NCBI RefSeq assembly: GCF_003610775.1
Contig: NZ_RAQO01000004.1
Coordinates: forward strand, 62,001-126,000
DNA length: 64,000 bases
DNA from: Alginatibacterium sediminis
GTDB taxonomy: Bacteria > Pseudomonadota > Gammaproteobacteria > Enterobacterales > Celerinatantimonadaceae
Direction of reading: 5' to 3'
The notes beneath the pieces were generated by a model. That model was given only the letters and a program-made list of their open reading frames with translations. It had not been told where the DNA came from and made no database searches. The position numbers and the translations under genes were made by a program. Of the stretch, positions 54,923 through 64,000 are shown piece after piece. How positions within the stretch are numbered: position 1 is the first letter of the stretch; each line of letters opens with the position of its first letter.

Positions 54923-55545
54923 TTACTTTGATAAATGCCGAGCTTCTAAGCAAGCCACAACCTCTTGCAACGGCAGCGCTTCGTTCTCAAGTAGAGCCAT
55001 TAAATGATAAAGTAAATCGGCACTTTCATTGGTCAGTTCTTCTCTATCTTTAGCCATAGCGGCTAAAGCAACTTCGACGCCTTCTTCGCCTACTTTTTGC
55101 GCCATGCGCTTGGTGCCGCGAGCAAACAAACTTGCAGTGTAGCTGCTTTCCGGGTCCGCGGATTTGCGGTCGCTTAATACAGTTTGTAGCTGGGCTATAA
55201 AGCTTAATTGCGGCTCTTGATAGTCGGCAAAGCATGAGGCAGTGCCAAGGTGACAGGTTGGGCCGACAGGTAATGCGCTAACCAGCAAAGTGTCTTGGTC
55301 GCAATCTAGGCTCATTTGAACTAAGTTAAGAACGTTGCCAGACTCTTCCCCCTTGGTCCAAAGACGATCTTTAGTACGGCTATAAAAGGTTACCTGTTGC
55401 TTTTCAAAGCTAGTTTTAATCGCCTGCGCATCCATGTAACCGAGCATGAGCACTTGGCCACTTTGATGATTTTGGATAATTGCGGGGATTAGTTTATCGA
55501 CTTTTTGCCAATTGATAGCTTCGATTAAGGTTTGGGCTTGTTGAC

Positions 55546-55549
<4 letters not shown>
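54923..55549 (-). CDS. hisI: Bifunctional phosphoribosyl-AMP cyclohydrolase / phosphoribosyl-ATP pyrophosphatase HisIE
   Basis: A 208-residue bifunctional enzyme for steps 2 and 3 of histidine synthesis. The N-terminal HisI domain (1-115) has [29 protein letters not shown] and the zinc-site DCDQDTLLV and PTCHLG. The C-terminal HisE domain has [20 protein letters not shown]. It is the last gene of the his operon and overlaps hisF by 4 nt (ATGA). Confidence 0.97.
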
Positions 55550-57649
<2,100 letters not shown>

Positions 57650-58717
57650 TTATAGCACCCCTTTACTACTAGGCAAGGCATCGCCCTCTATTTTTATGGC
57701 TTGGCCAAGGGTTCTGCCAAAACACTTAAATAGCGCTTCTACAATGTGATGGGTGTTTTGTCCCTGTGCTTCCAAGTGCAGGGTACACGCGAGGCTATCA
57801 CTTAAACTTTTGAAAAAGTGCGGTACCATTTCTGTTGCAAACTCGCCAATATGATCGCGAGGAAATTGAGCGTCAAACTTAAGATAGGCACGACCGCTTA
57901 AATCAAGCGCGCACTGAGCTTGGCATTCGTCCATTGGAAGGACAAAGCCAAACCGACCAATGCCACGTTTATTACCCAAGGCTTCACGTAAGGCTTGGCC
58001 TAAAGCTAAAGCGGTATCTTCGACACTGTGGTGATCATCGATATGTAAGTCGCCGCTAACTTTACATTGAAGTGAGAACTTACCGTGAGTAGCAATTTGG
58101 TCGAGCATATGGTCGAAAAATCCAATACCGGTTTCAATGGCGTTGTTCCCAGGATTATCTAGATCAACGCTCACCGCTATTTGAGTCTCATTAGTATCGC
58201 GTTGGACTGTTGCCTTACGGCCTTTACTTAGCAAAGCACGAGTTATCATAGGCCAGGACAAGCTTTCACGGCTGTATTGAAAACTCTGAAGGCCCATATT
58301 TTCAGCCAGTTGAACGTCGGTATGACGATCTCCAATGACATAGCTATTGGCAAAGTCAACTTTGCCGGCTTGTAGATAGTCTTTGACCAAACCAAGTCGT
58401 GGCTTGCGACAGCTACAATTTTGTTCTTCAAAGTGAGGGCAGATAAGCACATCGTCAAATCGGATGCCTTGGCTATTAAAAATAGCCATCATGTAATTCT
58501 GAGCTAGATCAAAATCTGGTGTTGGGAAGGAATTTGTACCCAACCCGTCTTGATTACTAACCATCACCAAACGAAATCCTGCTGCTTGCAGTTTAAGCAA
58601 TTCTGGAATGACTAGAGGTTCCAATACGACCTTATCGATACGGTCAACTTGCTTATCGCTGATAGGCTCATCAATAAGTGTTCCATCGCGGTCGATAAAA
58701 AGAATAGCTTGTTGCAT
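57650..58717 (-). CDS. hisB: Bifunctional histidinol phosphatase / imidazoleglycerol-phosphate dehydratase HisB
   Basis: A 355-residue fusion. The N-terminal HAD phosphatase domain (1-165) has [13 protein letters not shown] and the zinc loop [15 protein letters not shown]. The C-terminal dehydratase domain (about 170-355) has [34 protein letters not shown] and a late [11 protein letters not shown]. This two-domain form is characteristic of enterobacteria-like Gammaproteobacteria. It is contiguous with hisC and hisH. Confidence 0.98.
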   Translation of the reverse strand: MQQAILFIDRDGTLIDEPISDKQVDRIDKVVLEPLVIPELLKLQAAGFRLVMVSNQDGLGTNSFPTPDFDLAQNYMMAIFNSQGIRFDDVLICPHFEEQNCSCRKPRLGLVKDYLQAGKVDFANSYVIGDRHTDVQLAENMGLQSFQYSRESLSWPMITRALLSKGRKATVQRDTNETQIAVSVDLDNPGNNAIETGIGFFDHMLDQIATHGKFSLQCKVSGDLHIDDHHSVEDTALALGQALREALGNKRGIGRFGFVLPMDECQAQCALDLSGRAYLKFDAQFPRDHIGEFATEMVPHFFKSLSDSLACTLHLEAQGQNTHHIVEALFKCFGRTLGQAIKIEGDALPSSKGVL

Positions 58718-59815
58718 TTAAGACTCCTTGTCCAAGGCTAACAGTGCATCGAGTGTGCGTTGCATTTCGGCTTCGCTACCAATGGAGATTCGCACGCAGT
58801 TGGCTAGGCGCGCTTTACTGGCGAAATCACGAAGTACGATGCCTTGTTGGGATAGTTTTTGGAAAACATTTACTGAATCGACAAAACGCACCAGTAAATA
58901 ATTGGCAGTGGCCGGAAAGATATAGTCGACCAGTCTCAAGGTGTTGATTGACTTAGCAAAATCATCTCGAATCTGATTTAACTTGGCCACACGTTGTTGC
59001 ATAAGCTCAACACCTTCACAGCTTAAAGCTTGTGCGGCAATATCAGCTACGGGGCGAGCAATCGGATAAGGTGCTATAACCTTGGATAACATTTGAATTA
59101 CAGCTGGGTGTGCAAGAGTGAAGCCGCAGCGCAGACCCGCTAATGCGAAGGCTTTAGATAGCGTGCGAGTAATGACCAAATTGGGATGGCTTTCCAACAT
59201 ACCAACAACACTTAACTGTGGACAAAATTCTATATAGGCTTCATCGACAACAACCAGGGCCTTACCTTGTTGTTTGACGAGTAAGTCAGCAAGTAAGGTA
59301 TGATCAAGCATGGTTCCGGTTGGGTTGTTTGGCGCACAAAGAAATATCAATTTGGCTTGGCAATTATTTAGCGCTTCGTAGTTGGGCTGAAAATCATCAT
59401 CTAAATCGATACTCACAAGGTTAACGCCCATCGTATCAGCGCTTACTTGGTACATGCCATAGGTAGGGCTAGTAATTACAATGGTGTCCTGATTGGGTTC
59501 GCAATAGCTGCGTATCAAAACTTCGATGGCTTCATCAGCTCCGCGCGAGGCAAGTAGTTGCTCACGCTTCACACCTGCATAGTTAGCATAGTTATCAATT
59601 AAGGCTTTAGGCTGAAATTCCGGGTAGCGATTTAGCTGCTCAGGATTATAACTAACTTTAGCCATTTCTGGGCTTTCGTTAGCGTTCAGCCATGTATCAC
59701 CACTGCCACCTATGCGGCGCGCACTTTGGTAAGGCTTTAAAGCTTGAATTTGGACGCGAGCCAAACTATCTAGAGCTTGAACGATACTGTCGTCTAAGTT
59801 TGAAGAGGGATTCAT
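58718..59815 (-). CDS. hisC: Histidinol-phosphate aminotransferase HisC
   Basis: A 365-residue fold type I PLP enzyme that transaminates imidazole acetol phosphate. Landmarks are the substrate-loop WLNANESPE, PNNPTGTML, VVDEAYIEF and TLSKAFALAGLRCGF, whose Lys binds PLP. The ATG overlaps the hisD stop by 4 nt, and its stop is followed at once by hisB. Confidence 0.97.
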   Translation of the reverse strand: MNPSSNLDDSIVQALDSLARVQIQALKPYQSARRIGGSGDTWLNANESPEMAKVSYNPEQLNRYPEFQPKALIDNYANYAGVKREQLLASRGADEAIEVLIRSYCEPNQDTIVITSPTYGMYQVSADTMGVNLVSIDLDDDFQPNYEALNNCQAKLIFLCAPNNPTGTMLDHTLLADLLVKQQGKALVVVDEAYIEFCPQLSVVGMLESHPNLVITRTLSKAFALAGLRCGFTLAHPAVIQMLSKVIAPYPIARPVADIAAQALSCEGVELMQQRVAKLNQIRDDFAKSINTLRLVDYIFPATANYLLVRFVDSVNVFQKLSQQGIVLRDFASKARLANCVRISIGSEAEMQRTLDALLALDKES

Positions 59816-61128
59816 TGTTCTTCTCCCAAACGGATGGTCAATGCGCGGCGATGTGCGTCCAAACCTTCGGCGTTAGCAATGTGTACCACCGCATCACGTA
59901 GTGACTTTAAACCAGGTTCACTTAACTCTTGCACGGTAAAGCGTTTCATAAAGTCGGCGGTACCTAAACTTGAGTAAGTACGAGTATAACCATAGGTAGG
60001 CAAGGTGTGGTTGGTTCCACTTGCGTAGTCGCCAACTGACTCTGGTGTCCATTCACCTAAAAAGACACTACCAGCATCGCGCACATGCTCAAGTAAGCTA
60101 CGCGGTTCTTGGGTCTGGATGATTAAGTGTTCAGGTCCATATTGATTGCTTACCGCCATGGCTTGCTGCATATCCGCAACTTTAATTGCCATACTGTGTG
60201 AAATAGCTTGGCTTGCGATGCTACCGCGAGAAAGCTTTTGTAGTTGTTCACTTAAGCTTATACGGGTTTGCTCAATAAGTTGGTCGCTGTCGCTAACTAA
60301 AACGACTTGCGAGTCAGGGCCATGTTCAGCTTGAGACAATAAGTCGGCAGCCACAAAATGTGGATTAGCAAAGTGATCGGCTATCACTAACACTTCTGAT
60401 GGTCCTGCTGGCATGTCGATGGCTGCACCACCATAGCGATTGCTTACTTGACGTTTAGCTTCAGTGACATATGCATTGCCCGGGCCGAAAATTTTATCAA
60501 CCTTTTGTACACTTTGAGTGCCAAAAGCCATGGCAGCGATAGCCTGTGCTCCGCCGGCAGCATAGACTTGCTGAACACCACACAGGTTTGCCGTATACAG
60601 AATTTCTGCCGCAATTGGTGGAGGTGAACTCAACACGATCCGCTTGCAGCCGGCGATTAAAGCCGGAATTGCAAGCATAAGCACCGTAGAAGGCAAGGGG
60701 GCTGAGCCGCCAGGTACATACAAGCCAACAGACTCAATCGCTTGATGGCGTAGTTCACAGCGCACCCCTGGCATGGTTTCAATATCAACTGCTTGGGGTA
60801 TTTGCGCGCGGTGAAACGCTTCAACATTAGCTTTGGCTGTTGCTACTGCCGCTTTGAAGTCGCTGCTCAGTTGACTTGCTGCTGCTTCGATTTGAGAATG
60901 CGGAACAAGTACTGATTCAATGTCAGTTTTATCAAACAGCTTCGCGTAATTCTTCAAAGCCAAATCGCCAGACTGACGAACTGTTTTGATAACATCTGCG
61001 ACGACTGTTTCTATTTTGTCGCTGGCTGCGAGTGCGGGCCGAGCGAGCAAGTCTTGCTGAGCGTTGTAGTCGAGGTGTTCCCATTGTGCCACCTTTAACG
61101 AAACATCAGCGAAATTGAGTTCAGCCAT
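59812..61128 (-). CDS. hisD: Histidinol dehydrogenase HisD
   Basis: A 438-residue zinc-dependent NAD enzyme that oxidises L-histidinol to histidine in two steps. Motifs are VPGGSAPLPSTVLMLAIPA, KIFGPGNAYVTEAKRQV, the active-site LLSQAEHGPDSQV with catalytic Glu and His, and NHTLPTYGYTRTYSSLG. The C-terminal EGLDAHRRALTIRL gives the last zinc-side His. It is 3 nt from hisG and overlaps hisC by 4 nt. Confidence 0.98.
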   Translation of the reverse strand: MAELNFADVSLKVAQWEHLDYNAQQDLLARPALAASDKIETVVADVIKTVRQSGDLALKNYAKLFDKTDIESVLVPHSQIEAAASQLSSDFKAAVATAKANVEAFHRAQIPQAVDIETMPGVRCELRHQAIESVGLYVPGGSAPLPSTVLMLAIPALIAGCKRIVLSSPPPIAAEILYTANLCGVQQVYAAGGAQAIAAMAFGTQSVQKVDKIFGPGNAYVTEAKRQVSNRYGGAAIDMPAGPSEVLVIADHFANPHFVAADLLSQAEHGPDSQVVLVSDSDQLIEQTRISLSEQLQKLSRGSIASQAISHSMAIKVADMQQAMAVSNQYGPEHLIIQTQEPRSLLEHVRDAGSVFLGEWTPESVGDYASGTNHTLPTYGYTRTYSSLGTADFMKRFTVQELSEPGLKSLRDAVVHIANAEGLDAHRRALTIRLGEEQ

Positions 61129-61131
61129 CGT

Positions 61132-62040
61132 TTACCCCAGCATTTTCTCAATTGGCATGACCAGTATCGAGCTTGCTCCTAATGCGCTTAGCTCTTCCAT
61201 CGTTTCCCAAAATAGATTTTCAGTACTCACCATATGAATTGCTACTTTGTCATCATCGCCAGCTAGTGACAAGATTGTTGGGCGCTCACTACCTGGTAGC
61301 AGAGCGACAACGGCTTCTAGTTTTGATTTAGGTGCATGCATCATGATGTATTTGCTTTCTTTAGCCTGCATCATGCCTTGCATGCGCATCAGTAACTTGT
61401 CTAGGAAAGCTTGATTTTCGCTATTTAACTTTTTGTCAGATTGAATGAGCACAGCCTGAGAGCGATAGATAACTTCAACTTCTTTGAGTCCATTAGCTTC
61501 TAGCGTGGCACCTGTCGAGACTAAGTCACAAATGGCATCGGCCAAGCCTGCACGCGGTGCAACTTCAACTGAGCCGTTTAGCATACAAGTTGAAAACTCT
61601 ACTCCTTTTTCATCCAAGAAGCGTTTCAATATACCAGGATAACTGGTGGCAATACGCTTGTTGGCTAAGCTTTGAGGACCGGTGTACTCGTCCTCGTCTG
61701 CAACAGCCAAAGAGAAACGGCAGTGGCCAAAATCTAGACGCTTAAGCAATTTGAAATTGGTGTCTTGGTGTTGAGAAACACGTAACATGCATTCTTCTTC
61801 AAGTACGTTCTCACCAATAATCCCTAAATCAACAACGCCGTCCATAACCAGGCCAGGAATATCATCATCACGTACCCGCAATAAGTCGACTGGCATATTT
61901 TCAGAATGAACAATCAGTCGCTGTTCACGCAAGTTAATTTTCATACCACAGCTTTTTAGTAGTGCTTGCGATTCTTTACTCAATCTGCCGGACTTTTGGA
62001 TTGCGATACGTAGGCGTTGATTCGGGTTGTTGTTTTGCAT
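61132..62040 (-). CDS. hisG: ATP phosphoribosyltransferase HisG (long form)
   Basis: A 302-residue enzyme catalysing the first, feedback-inhibited step of histidine synthesis. It is the long, HisZ-independent type, with the catalytic domain ([28 protein letters not shown] and [16 protein letters not shown]) and a C-terminal ACT-like regulatory domain (from about 225). It is the first structural gene of the operon, preceded by a His leader peptide and attenuator. Confidence 0.98.
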   Translation of the reverse strand: MQNNNPNQRLRIAIQKSGRLSKESQALLKSCGMKINLREQRLIVHSENMPVDLLRVRDDDIPGLVMDGVVDLGIIGENVLEEECMLRVSQHQDTNFKLLKRLDFGHCRFSLAVADEDEYTGPQSLANKRIATSYPGILKRFLDEKGVEFSTCMLNGSVEVAPRAGLADAICDLVSTGATLEANGLKEVEVIYRSQAVLIQSDKKLNSENQAFLDKLLMRMQGMMQAKESKYIMMHAPKSKLEAVVALLPGSERPTILSLAGDDDKVAIHMVSTENLFWETMEELSALGASSILVMPIEKMLG

Positions 62041-62098
62041 GTTGTTATTCCATTTTAAGTTAATTTTTTAGATGTCAGTTTATTATTGTTCATAAAGA

Positions 62099-62130
62099 AA
62101 ACCCCCGGGAGGCATACCTTCCGGGGGTTT
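62099..62130 (-). terminator. his operon attenuator terminator
   Basis: On the minus strand AACCCCCGG and CCGGGGGTT form a 9-bp stem, extended by four inner pairs (AAGG/CCTC with one wobble), followed by TTTTCTTT. Its inner strand GCCTCC (complement of 62108-62113) can instead pair with GGAGGC just after the leader peptide (62177-62182). A further hairpin at 62151-62168 lies between. This is the layout expected for attenuation. Confidence 0.9.
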
Positions 62131-62189
62131 CTAATTTGTCTGACACCACCGGAAGCTAATTTGCTTCCAGGTGTACGCCTCCTGAAAGC

Positions 62190-62237
62190 CTACTCTGGAT
62201 GATGATGGTGATGTAGATTCAAAAGGTTAAAAATCAT
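62190..62237 (-). CDS. hisL: His operon leader peptide HisL
   Basis: A 15-residue leader, MIFNLLNLHHHHHPE, with five consecutive histidine codons. When charged tRNA-His is scarce the ribosome stalls at these codons, which favours the antiterminator and transcription of hisGDCBHAFI. AGGGAC before the ATG is the ribosome binding site. The five-His run is shorter than the seven of E. coli HisL. The upstream stretch 62238-62496 should hold the operon promoter, but no strong box pair is seen. Confidence 0.95.
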   Translation of the reverse strand: MIFNLLNLHHHHHPE

Positions 62238-62496
62238 TTCTAGTCCCTATTTTCAGCAGAGTTAAAGCCTAAGTGCCACACGCGCTGAATTGTATGGAAT
62301 TAACTTACCAATCTTAGATTTTTTTGCAAGTATAAATTTGAAATTAGATCTAGATCAGATTTATTGATTGAAAATTAAAGTTGTTTACTTTTTAGCCGAT
62401 ATACTTAATTAGATAGATGTGTGCGTCGCTTTTGTTAGTTGTTGTCGCAAACGTGTTAACGAAGAAGCTTTTAAAAGTTGATGATAGGAGTCAGCT

Positions 62497-62724
62497 ATGA
62501 GCCAAGACTTAATTTTCCCCATTATTAGCCGCTTAACCGGTCAAGTTATAAGCCCTAAAGAACGGCTTAGAGTTGAGCGATTGTCGAAAAAACAAAAAAT
62601 TGACCCGCATGATCAAAACTCGATAGAAAGTGCCGAAGACAATGCTGCCGCTGCCCGTAACAAATCCCGCCATCAGCAACAGCAAGAACCAGATGACGAC
62701 AGCCACATCGATACCTTCGCCTAA
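62497..62724 (+). CDS. Small hypothetical hydrophilic protein (75 aa)
   Basis: I do not recognise this protein. It is 75 residues, soluble and probably largely disordered. A short N-terminal helix region (DLIFPIISRLTGQVISPKER) is followed by a charged, Gln- and Asp-rich tail. GATAGGAG 6-13 nt before the ATG is a good ribosome binding site, and the frame lies 70 nt upstream of yoaA in the same direction. Both facts favour a real gene. Confidence 0.6.
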   Translation: MSQDLIFPIISRLTGQVISPKERLRVERLSKKQKIDPHDQNSIESAEDNAAAARNKSRHQQQQEPDDDSHIDTFA

Positions 62725-62794
62725 GCACTAATAATTATAGTTTTGCCGCTGTCGAAGTATGAGATACTAAAGCTAACTTTAGCCTTTAGGATTG

Positions 62795-64000
62795 ATGCTT
62801 AGCATGCCCGTGAGTTCCACACCCAACTCCACTTCTTTTGAGTCAAGCCAACAAGAAAGTCAATCCAGCTTAAAAGCTAGCGCCGCTTATTTTGAAAGCA
62901 AGGGCACGCTTGCCCAGCGTATCGATGGTTTTGCCCCGCGTAGCCAACAACAAGATATGGCAAGTGCCGTAGAGCAATGTATTGAATCTCAAGCAACACT
63001 ATTAGTTGAGGCTGGAACTGGTACCGGTAAAACCTTTGCCTATTTGTTGCCAGCACTCTTAAGTGGCAAAAAAGTTGTGATTAGCACCGGCTCTAAAGCG
63101 CTGCAAGATCAGCTATTTCAAAAAGACTTACCTACGGTGCAAGCGGCGATTGATTATGCAATGCCCGTCGCACTGTTAAAAGGGCGGTCAAATTACTTAT
63201 GTATTGAGCGGGTGAATAGTTTTGCCCACCGCAGTGGTGGGCAGAGCCCTCAAGTGTTAGCCGAGCTGGTAAAAATTAAGGCTTGGTCAGCCGGTAATCG
63301 CAGTGGCGATATTTCAGAGCTTGGTCCAATCGCAGAACGGGCCGACATCTTTCCTTTGATCACTAGCACTAACGATAACTGTCTCGGTCGAGAATGCGCC
63401 AACTACGACGATTGTTACCTGGTTAAAGCCCGCTCAAGAGCTATGGAAGCGCAGCTAGTTGTTGTTAACCACCATTTATTTATGGCGGATATGGTGGTCA
63501 AAGAGAGTGGTTTCGGCGAATTAATTCCAGAAGCTGAGGTCTACCTGTTTGACGAAGCGCATCAGTTACCTGATATTGCTATTCAGTATTTTGGCCAAAG
63601 CTTAAGTAGCCGCCAGATATTAGATTTGTGCAATGATGTTGAGCTTGCTTATCGCACTGAGCTTTACGATATGGCGCAACTTGCAAAAGCAGCAAAAAAA
63701 CTTAGTTTAAGTGTACGTGACTTTCGCGTAGCTTTTGAAGGTGAACGCGACAGAGGGGATTTACGACCTTTATTTAAGCGCCCCAAATTTGCACAGCAAT
63801 TACCTTCAATTCGTGAAGACATGGGCTTTTTACAAAGTGTACTCAAACTAGCTTTGTCGCGCTGCGAGCTCGGTGATAGCTGTTACGAGCGCTTATGCAA
63901 GTTCATCAGTCTATTTGACAAAATTGTTCAAGTAAATGCCAGTGGTAATAGCTATTGGTATGAAACAACCCGCATACACTTTACCTTGCATTTAACTCCT
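62795..64000 (+). CDS. yoaA: YoaA-type ATP-dependent helicase (3' end outside window)
   Basis: The first 402 codons of a DinG/XPD-family helicase matching E. coli YoaA, which partners the polymerase clamp-loader subunit HolC in repair of replication blocks. The N terminus is variable. Walker A is VEAGTGTGKTFAYLLPALL. The Fe-S cysteines are all present: GRSNYLC and then NCLGRECANYDDC with x4 and x5 spacing. The DEAH box is in FDEAHQLPDIA. ATG 62795 has TTAGG upstream; another in-frame ATG lies at 62804. The gene runs off the window at 64000 without a stop. Confidence 0.93.
   Translation, partial: MLSMPVSSTPNSTSFESSQQESQSSLKASAAYFESKGTLAQRIDGFAPRSQQQDMASAVEQCIESQATLLVEAGTGTGKTFAYLLPALLSGKKVVISTGSKALQDQLFQKDLPTVQAAIDYAMPVALLKGRSNYLCIERVNSFAHRSGGQSPQVLAELVKIKAWSAGNRSGDISELGPIAERADIFPLITSTNDNCLGRECANYDDCYLVKARSRAMEAQLVVVNHHLFMADMVVKESGFGELIPEAEVYLFDEAHQLPDIAIQYFGQSLSSRQILDLCNDVELAYRTELYDMAQLAKAAKKLSLSVRDFRVAFEGERDRGDLRPLFKRPKFAQQLPSIREDMGFLQSVLKLALSRCELGDSCYERLCKFISLFDKIVQVNASGNSYWYETTRIHFTLHLTP

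Overview
This window is ordinary chromosomal DNA of a gammaproteobacterium. Protein similarity recalled from known families, together with gene order, points to a marine Alteromonadales- or Vibrionales-like organism. The main order clues are sdhDAB-sucABCD, hinT-nagZ-ycfP-ndh, a PilZ gene between mfd and lolCDE, yejK/yejL/yejM, priC-rsmS, and a complete hisLGDCBHAFI operon. Base composition looks moderate and even. I see no phage, transposase, integrase, CRISPR array or toxin-antitoxin pair. One tRNA (Pro, anticodon GGG) and the signal recognition particle RNA are present.

Layout. 1-9.2 kb: TCA cycle block (3' end of sdhD, sdhA, sdhB, sucA, sucB, sucC, sucD). 9.2-10.8 kb: a small minus-strand gene and pfkA. 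11.2-20.5 kb: a signalling and accessory stretch with a hemerythrin-PAS-GGDEF-EAL protein, an ArsR-type regulator with two AHSA1/SRPBCC genes, a DedA-type protein, a membrane GGDEF cyclase, a PilZ protein and a chemoreceptor. 20.7-24.2 kb: hinT, nagZ, ycfP, ndh. 24.2-27.0 kb: a three-gene lipid-linked sugar cassette (GtrB-like, ArnT-like, GtrA-like). 27.2-32.5 kb: a DUF2919 gene, csiV, mfd and a degenerate PilZ gene. 32.7-35.8 kb: lolCDE. 36.0-36.8 kb: a secreted DUF1566 protein with a PEP-CTERM-like tail. 36.9-40.2 kb: tRNA-Pro, yejM, yejL, yejK. 40.2-47.4 kb: malE-malF-malG-malK facing a ThuB/ThuA-like pair. 47.6-48.8 kb: a purine-rich repeat, ffs and a DUF547 gene. 48.8-52.5 kb: rsmS, priC, a TauE/SafE permease and dinG. 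53.0-54.8 kb: a porin and a DUF2057 gene. 54.9-62.2 kb: the his operon with leader peptide and attenuator. 62.5-64.0 kb: a small unknown gene and the 5' part of yoaA.

How the genes work together. The first block supplies succinate dehydrogenase, 2-oxoglutarate dehydrogenase E1/E2 and succinyl-CoA synthetase. The 11-20 kb stretch has two c-di-GMP-metabolising enzymes, a c-di-GMP receptor and a chemoreceptor, which suggests a motility and surface-behaviour neighbourhood. The mal genes form a maltose/maltodextrin importer preceded by a LacI-family-type operator. The ThuBA-like pair could act on imported disaccharide. The his genes are one overlapping or closely spaced transcription unit under classical His-codon attenuation.

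I did not find a clearly undescribed system. The observations most worth a second look are: the apparently leaderless ArsR gene with its operator lying on the -10 box and start codon, and a second copy of that operator inside the operon; the mal/thu pairing; the gtrB-arnT-gtrA cassette; DinG with an incomplete Fe-S cysteine set beside an intact YoaA; the GGAACAA-type repeat beside ffs; and the PEP-CTERM-like DUF1566 protein. Several genes have start codons that I moved from the longest possible reading frame. All identifications rest on reading motifs and remembered family sequences, not on database searches.
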